DNA of 10,829 nt from an uncultured Desulfohalobiaceae bacterium. GTDB lineage: Bacteria; Desulfobacterota; Desulfovibrionia; Desulfovibrionales; Desulfonatronovibrionaceae. The notes under the pieces were generated by a model. The model did not search any database and was not told the origin of the DNA. It saw only the letters and a program-made list of their open reading frames with translations. The stretch covers positions 1 to 10,829 of the forward strand of contig CAJXJU010000014.1 of NCBI GenBank assembly GCA_913055195.1, written 5' to 3'. Positions within the stretch are counted from its first letter, which is position 1. Each line of letters opens with the position of its first letter. Positions 7,281 through 10,829 of this stretch are shown here, piece by piece. A program made the translations under genes and the position numbers.

Positions 7281-7400
7281 AGGTTAAAGGCTAAGGGCTA
7301 AAGGCGTAGAGCAAAAAAGTAAAAAATAATAATCCCATACCCCTTTGCCCTTAGCCCTTTATTTGCCCTTACCCCTTAACCCTTAACCCTTACCCCTTTA
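7281..7400. repeat. telomere-like degenerate heptamer repeats with inverted arm and nine C-runs
   Basis: The gap between the methyltransferase and the aldolase-like gene is largely simple repeat. The left part (7286-7305) has GGCTAAGGGCTAAAGG-type units; the right part (7334-7400) has CCCTTA, CCCTTAA and CCCCTTTA units. The arms 7286-7304 and about 7341-7360 are nearly reverse-complementary and could pair. On the minus strand there are nine runs of three or four G (complement of C-runs at 7334, 7340, 7348, 7355, 7366, 7372, 7380, 7387 and 7393) separated mostly by 3-8 bases, which meets the usual G-quadruplex pattern. Confidence 0.75.
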
Positions 7401-7402
7401 GC

Positions 7403-7406
7403 GAGG
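7403..7406 (+). promoter_or_regulatory. ribosome-binding site of the aldolase-family gene
   Basis: GAGG, 5 bases before the ATG at 7412, immediately after the repeat tract. It fixes the start codon. Confidence 0.6.
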
Positions 7407-7411
7407 TAAAA

Positions 7412-8167
7412 ATGGAAGGATGTAAAAGAAGAGTCAGGCGACTGTTTTCTGCCCGGTCAGACAAAACAATTCTTTTGCCTTTAGACCACGGAGTAACTGA
7501 AGGGTTGCTTCCCGGGCTGGAAGACATGAAAACCCTGCTTCAACAACTCGACCCGAAACTTGTACAGGGAGTGATTTTGCATAAAGGTCTGGCAAGAGAG
7601 CTTGGGTCTTTTGTTGACACACGGCAAAATTTGATAGTCCATCTCTCAGCCGGGACCAGGCATGGCCTGCCACCATACAATAGAAGCCTGGTCTGTTCTA
7701 TCCAGGAAGCATTACGTATTGGAGCAGACGCGGTATCTGTCCACATCAATATCGGCAATGACCTGGAAGACAGAATGCTTTCGGACCTGGGGATGGTTGT
7801 AGATGAGGCCCATCAACTGGGCATTCCCGTCCTGGCCGCGGTCTTTGCTCGTGGAGGACAGATAGTCAATGAGCTTGATCCGACTCTGGTGGCTCATTGT
7901 ATTCGTCTTGGCGCAGAGTTAGGCGCGGACATAGTTATTGTACCCTTTTCTGGTGAAACAGACAGTTTTGCCAGGGCAATAGCGGCCTGTCCAGTGCCAG
8001 TGCTTATAGCTGGTGGTCCCAGGCAGCCCGGATTTAAAAATTTTTTACAGATGATCAAACAGGTGATGGACACCGGCGCTAAAGGTGTGAGCATTGGCCG
8101 CAATATTTTTCAACATCCAGAACCTATTAAGGCTCTGGAAATGATCGCGGAAATAGTTCACGTGTAG
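7412..8167 (+). CDS. DhnA/LsrF-type class I aldolase family protein (ADH-synthase-like) lacking the Schiff-base lysine
   Basis: TIM-barrel protein of 251 residues resembling 2-amino-3,7-dideoxy-D-threo-hept-6-ulosonate synthase, the enzyme opening the alternative dehydroquinate route in methanogens and some Desulfovibrio. Family landmarks: LLPLDHGVTEG at 21-31, LHKGLAR at 56-62, HLSAGTRHG at 77-85, GADAVSVHINIG at 104-115, CPVPVLIAGGPR at 193-204, GVSIGRNIFQH at 225-235. In MJ0400 and LsrF the catalytic Lys follows ADIV/ADII; here the ungapped match reads GADIVIVPFSG with Ile176 in its place. The Tyr of the MYPRG motif is Phe145 here (VFARG). Asp25 is kept. It may be a non-Schiff-base enzyme, an altered-activity paralogue or a regulatory protein. 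It lies 8 bases before moeA and is probably co-transcribed with it. Family firm; catalytic activity doubtful. Confidence 0.8.
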   Translation: MEGCKRRVRRLFSARSDKTILLPLDHGVTEGLLPGLEDMKTLLQQLDPKLVQGVILHKGLARELGSFVDTRQNLIVHLSAGTRHGLPPYNRSLVCSIQEALRIGADAVSVHINIGNDLEDRMLSDLGMVVDEAHQLGIPVLAAVFARGGQIVNELDPTLVAHCIRLGAELGADIVIVPFSGETDSFARAIAACPVPVLIAGGPRQPGFKNFLQMIKQVMDTGAKGVSIGRNIFQHPEPIKALEMIAEIVHV

Positions 8168-8175
8168 GATGAATT

Positions 8176-9411
8176 ATGCAAAACTTTTTTCAGGTAATTT
8201 CCGTTCAAGAATTTATACATAAGTTAAAAGAGTTTTCTCCTGTTGACACAGAGGAGCTTCCTCTGGATCAAGCTTTTGGCCGGGTTTTGGCCCAGGATAT
8301 AGTAGCCAGAGAGAATCTTCCACTGGTTCATCGTTCCTGTATGGATGGCTATGCACTAATGGCCAGAGACACCTTCGGAGCCAGCGAGTCCAATCCCGCT
8401 TATCTGGAAGTAATTGGCGAAGTGCACATTGAAAAGATTCCTGATTTTGCACTGGAACCGGGTCAATGTGCGCGCATTGTCACAGGAGGCACATTGCCAG
8501 AGCGCGCAGATAGCGTAATTATGGTAGAACATACCCAGGACTTAGGCGCTGGCACCATAGAAATACGCAAATCAGTTGCCCCGCATGAGAATGTCATGCT
8601 TAAAGGTGAAGACTTTCGCGTCCATGATCTGGCATTAAGCAGCGGAATATTCATCAATTTCAAGCAGGTTGGTATTCTGGCCGCGCTGGGCGTAGCAAAT
8701 GTCCAGGTATATCAAAGGGTCAAAGTGGGGATCATCTCCACAGGAGATGAACTTGTGCCAGTGCATAAGGTACCAGCGCCCGGTCAGGTCAGAGATGTAA
8801 ATAGTTACACTCTTGCTGAACTGGTGAATAAAGCCGGGGGAAAATTTAAACTTTATGGGATTGTACAGGATAAGTTAGGTGCCATTACCGCTGCCCTGGA
8901 AACTGCTCTCCAGGAAAATGATGTGGTCCTTATTTCTGGAGGAAGTTCCATTGGAATCAGAGACCTGACTGTCCAGTCCCTGGAAAGTATTCAGGGCGTA
9001 GAAATTCTGGCTCATGGTGTGGCCATAAGCCCTGGCAAGCCAACAATTCTGGCCCGTAAAGAAAACAAAGCCATCTGGGGATTGCCGGGCCAGGTAGCCT
9101 CAGCGCAAATAGTCATGCTGGTTCTGGTTTTACCTTTCCTGACCCATCTGGCCGGGAAGAAAAACAGTTTTGACGAAAAAGACAAAGTTTTTGTTCAGGC
9201 TGAACTGGCCAGAAATATCGCCTCAAAATATGGTCGGGAAGATTATGTCCGGGTACGTCTGGAAGATTCAGGTGGAAAACTAAAAGCCATCCCTATCATG
9301 GGCAAATCCGGTCTTTTAAAAACCATTGTTCAGGCTGATGGCCTGTTAAAGATACCTGACAACTTAGAAGGGCTGGAAAAGGGTACGGAAGTTAAAGTCT
9401 GGAAAGTGTAG
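8176..9411 (+). CDS. moeA: molybdopterin molybdenumtransferase MoeA
   Basis: Inserts molybdate (or tungstate) into adenylylated molybdopterin in the cytosol, the last common step of Mo-cofactor synthesis. The 411 residues match the usual MoeA length of about 400. Motifs in order: SCMDGYAL (54-61; Asp57), ARIVTGGTLPERADSVIMVE (99-118), GEDF (144-147), ISTGDEL (187-193), RDVNSYTLAELV (206-217), ISGGSSIGIRD (253-263), GVAISPGKPT (281-290), and GLPGQVASA (302-310), which replaces the usual GLPGNPVSA. The C-terminal domain IV covers about 335-411. The ATG at 8176 follows AGGA at 8166-8169, which overlaps the stop of the aldolase-like gene, so the two are translationally close. Sulfate reducers need the cofactor for formate dehydrogenases and related enzymes. 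Assignment is secure; the Asn-Pro to Gln-Val change is the only oddity seen. Confidence 0.95.
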   Translation: MQNFFQVISVQEFIHKLKEFSPVDTEELPLDQAFGRVLAQDIVARENLPLVHRSCMDGYALMARDTFGASESNPAYLEVIGEVHIEKIPDFALEPGQCARIVTGGTLPERADSVIMVEHTQDLGAGTIEIRKSVAPHENVMLKGEDFRVHDLALSSGIFINFKQVGILAALGVANVQVYQRVKVGIISTGDELVPVHKVPAPGQVRDVNSYTLAELVNKAGGKFKLYGIVQDKLGAITAALETALQENDVVLISGGSSIGIRDLTVQSLESIQGVEILAHGVAISPGKPTILARKENKAIWGLPGQVASAQIVMLVLVLPFLTHLAGKKNSFDEKDKVFVQAELARNIASKYGREDYVRVRLEDSGGKLKAIPIMGKSGLLKTIVQADGLLKIPDNLEGLEKGTEVKVWKV

Positions 9412-9458
9412 AGTATAACTAGCTTAAATCTCTTAAGTTACCTGTAGCTGTAATTTCT

Positions 9459-9487
9459 TTGACGTGTGGGGAAAATTTTGTTAATTT
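9459..9487 (+). promoter_or_regulatory. candidate promoter of the AT-rich two-gene unit
   Basis: TTGACG at 9459-9464 (five of six to -35 consensus), a 17-base spacer, and TAATTT at 9482-9487 preceded by TGT, an extended -10 arrangement. The start would be near 9494, leaving a leader of about 95 bases that contains the 34-bp palindrome. The -10 core matches only three of six. Confidence 0.4.
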
Positions 9488-9538
9488 TTGATGAATTTTT
9501 TAGATAAAAAGACGAATGAGTTCTTAAGAAGATACGAA

Positions 9539-9572
9539 TTACTCAACTTTCGGAATTCCGAAAGTTGAGTAA
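9539..9572. repeat. 34-bp perfect palindrome upstream of the AT-rich gene pair
   Basis: TTACTCAACTTTCGGAA at 9539-9555 is followed directly by its exact reverse complement to 9572, with no spacer. As RNA it would form a stem of about 15 bp with an AAUU loop, ending 15 bases before the ATG at 9588. No U-run follows, so an intrinsic terminator for moeA is unlikely. It could be an operator, a translational control hairpin, or a trace of a mobile element. Confidence 0.85.
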
Positions 9573-9587
9573 GTTATTAAAATAACC

Positions 9588-10511
9588 ATGCCTGGATCAG
9601 AACAAGAAGAATTTCCCAGATCATCAAAAAAATATTACATAATCAAAAAAATTCTATCATTACTTAAATGGATCTCGACAAATAAAAAATTAGCACGATG
9701 GGCATCAGCTATTACAGGATCATATTATCTTGTATTGGATATTTGGTCAGATAAATTAGCTTTCATTAAAGACTACCCTAAACTTCACCAGATTCTTTTT
9801 TGGATATGTTTACTTCTTTCATTGGGTATCCTTGTTATTAGAACTTATTATGAAGATAGAAGAGATAATGATACTAAACTTGCATTAAATTTTTTGACTG
9901 ATTTTATTGGAACTGTTGGTTACATTGTTGAAGCCAAGATAAACAGATTTAGAAAAAAATTTGTAAGCTTGAAGCCCAAATCTAATAAATTTAACCAAAT
10001 AACCCAGCCAGATGATCAATTAGAAATTATTGCTCACTCATTTTGTGAATTCTTGAAAAAAAGTTTTGGATTTGAGGATCATCAGATAAATATTACAATT
10101 TTAAAAAGAAAAGATTCTGCTTCAAAATGGAATTACTGTTTTAAGTATCAAAAAAACTGGGAATATACTGATCCTTCGAAAATTCTTCCTAAAAAAATTG
10201 AAACAGTAGAAGCTATCAAAAGAGGTGAATATGTATTTTATCCTGATAAAATGCAAGCGGCTCAAAAAGGAAAATATTTCTTGAGTGATAGAGATATTAG
10301 ACGGAGGACAGGAAGCGCCTTTCTGTTCCCTATTAAGATACAGGGGAACAATTGCTTATTCGAGTACTTAATATGTATTATTACATATGGTAAACAATTT
10401 TGCGAAGAAACAGATGAACCATCTGTCCAGGCATCAAAAGCAATTTTACGAGAGATTTGTCGCCGTTTTGAATTAGAATTGTGCTTAAAAGCAATTAAGG
10501 AGTATAATTAA
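9588..10511 (+). CDS. hypothetical two-helix membrane protein with GAF-like cytosolic domain
   Basis: Unrecognised protein of 307 residues. It has a basic N-terminus, two predicted membrane helices (about residues 37-53 and 66-86, the second containing LFWICLLLSLGILVI), a lysine-rich linker (115-137), and a soluble domain of about 165 residues. The end of that domain (GSAFLFPIKI at 242-251, EYLICIITYG at 259-268, then a helix to the C-terminus) resembles the last strands and helix of GAF sensor domains; this is a weak visual match. The ATG at 9588 is the only reasonable start, as an in-frame TAA lies at 9570-9572, yet no Shine-Dalgarno is visible. Base composition is far more AT-rich than in the genes before it, suggesting acquisition by transfer. 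It abuts the next gene with zero spacing. A sensor or effector in a defence-like pair is possible but unproven. Confidence 0.65.
   Translation: MPGSEQEEFPRSSKKYYIIKKILSLLKWISTNKKLARWASAITGSYYLVLDIWSDKLAFIKDYPKLHQILFWICLLLSLGILVIRTYYEDRRDNDTKLALNFLTDFIGTVGYIVEAKINRFRKKFVSLKPKSNKFNQITQPDDQLEIIAHSFCEFLKKSFGFEDHQINITILKRKDSASKWNYCFKYQKNWEYTDPSKILPKKIETVEAIKRGEYVFYPDKMQAAQKGKYFLSDRDIRRRTGSAFLFPIKIQGNNCLFEYLICIITYGKQFCEETDEPSVQASKAILREICRRFELELCLKAIKEYN
10497..10502 (+). promoter_or_regulatory. ribosome-binding site of the 67-residue protein
   Basis: AAGGAG, 9 bases before the ATG at 10512 and inside the end of the preceding gene. This is the best Shine-Dalgarno in the AT-rich region and the main support for the small gene being real. 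Confidence 0.75.
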
Positions 10512-10715
10512 ATGAAAAATAAAAGAAATAGTTATTCTAAGAAAACATATCAAAACGATTTAGAGGCATCAAAAACAAATATTGTTGTTAGATGTAGTAA
10601 TGAGTTACAATATTTAGTTTCTGTACTTTCAGCAATTGATGACAAATTTAAAGATAAAGCCCAACAATCGGGCACACTTGACCGCCAATCAGTTGCGCTC
10701 CTTGACGGCAAGTAA
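10512..10715 (+). CDS. small hypothetical protein, partner of the GAF-like membrane protein
   Basis: A product of 67 residues with no recognised family. The first 25 residues are basic and polar (KNKRNSYSKKTYQNDLEASK), followed by a short amphipathic or helical middle (VRCSNELQYLVSVLSAIDDK) and a polar tail ending LLDGK. It has no signal peptide or membrane helix. It starts immediately after the stop of the upstream gene behind a strong ribosome site, so the two are one expression unit. The last 17 codons are noticeably richer in G+C than the rest. It ends 13 bases before a GC-rich hairpin. A regulator or small partner of the membrane protein is an inference from gene order only. Confidence 0.55.
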   Translation: MKNKRNSYSKKTYQNDLEASKTNIVVRCSNELQYLVSVLSAIDDKFKDKAQQSGTLDRQSVALLDGK

Positions 10716-10728
10716 CCTATGTTGATAG

Positions 10729-10752
10729 ACAGACCGCGTAAGCGCGGTCTGT
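10729..10752 (+). terminator. GC-rich hairpin ending the two-gene unit
   Basis: ACAGACCGCG and CGCGGTCTGT form a perfect 10-bp stem around a TAAG loop, 13 bases after the stop at 10715. The following bases (GTAGATTTAAC) contain only a short T-run, so termination may be weak; a REP-like or mobile-element palindrome is the alternative. Confidence 0.45.
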
Positions 10753-10829
10753 GTAGATTTAACTGCAAAAACTCAAATTGGCCTTTTTAACAAAAATGTC
10801 AGCTTATAACATACTATAATAATTCAACA
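10753..10829. other. AT-rich end of window, no gene seen
   Basis: No coding frame is supported here. A TATAAT at 10815-10820 on the plus strand could be the -10 box of a gene beyond the window, but no -35 box is recognisable at the usual distance. Confidence 0.3.

Noticed and set aside
7286..7362. Near-complementary arms as an intrinsic terminator of the methyltransferase gene.
   Set aside because: No U-run follows the second arm and the sequence is better explained as degenerate heptamer repeats on both strands.
9412..9450. Weak inverted sequence around AACTAGCTTAA and CTTAAGTT as a moeA terminator.
   Set aside because: The stem is short, AT-rich and bulged, with no T-run after it.
9541..9570. 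The palindrome arms ACTCAAC and GTTGAGT fit the integron attC core consensus (RYYYAAC and GTTRRRY).
   Set aside because: The element is a fully symmetric 34-bp palindrome, too short for attC and without the inner L boxes, spacer or extrahelical bases; the match follows from any palindrome containing AAC and GTT.
10659..10752. GCCCAAC near the end of the small gene as the start of an attC site, with the GC-rich DNA after it.
   Set aside because: No GTTRRRY partner occurs downstream within the window; GTTGCGC and GTTGATA do not fit.

Overview
This 10.8 kb window reads as bacterial chromosome of moderate to low G+C. The gene repertoire best fits a Desulfovibrionales-type sulfate reducer (Desulfobacterota): an M99/Csd4-like carboxypeptidase, a CbiR-like TIM barrel, an aldolase of the archaeal/Desulfovibrio-type aromatic pathway family, and MoeA. 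The lineage is inferred from protein resemblance recalled from memory; no search was run.

Layout. Positions 1-3207 (+) hold three co-directional genes: a membrane-anchored coiled-coil protein whose 5' end lies outside the window, a secreted M99-type DL-carboxypeptidase overlapping it by 35 bases, and a CbiR-like metal-binding TIM-barrel protein. The first two look translationally coupled and may form a peptidoglycan-trimming, cell-shape pair. Positions 3204-5866 (-) hold an RluA-family 23S rRNA pseudouridine synthase, preceded in its transcript by an exported protein with a TolB-like N-terminus and FG-GAP/VCBS repeats. The 119-base gap between these two carries a perfect 15-bp inverted repeat and a 9-base tandem repeat. 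Positions 5980-9411 (+) hold an RsmB/RsmF-type rRNA m5C methyltransferase, then, after a C-rich telomere-like repeat tract, an aldolase-family protein lacking its expected Schiff-base lysine, followed 8 bases later by moeA. From about 9412 to the end the DNA becomes strongly AT-rich. It carries a candidate promoter, a 34-bp perfect palindrome, and a tight two-gene unit (two-helix membrane protein with a GAF-like cytosolic part, plus a 67-residue protein) closed by a GC-rich hairpin. This last unit looks horizontally acquired.

Functionally the core part is housekeeping: envelope remodelling, cobamide or cofactor metabolism, rRNA modification and molybdopterin assembly. The observations most worth checking are the aldolase paralogue with both Lys and Tyr catalytic positions replaced, the unrecognised AT-rich two-gene unit at 9588-10715, the inverted repeat that would hide the ribosome-binding site of the pseudouridine synthase, and the nine C-runs (G-runs on the other strand) before the aldolase. 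No rRNA, tRNA, CRISPR array or complete insertion sequence was seen.
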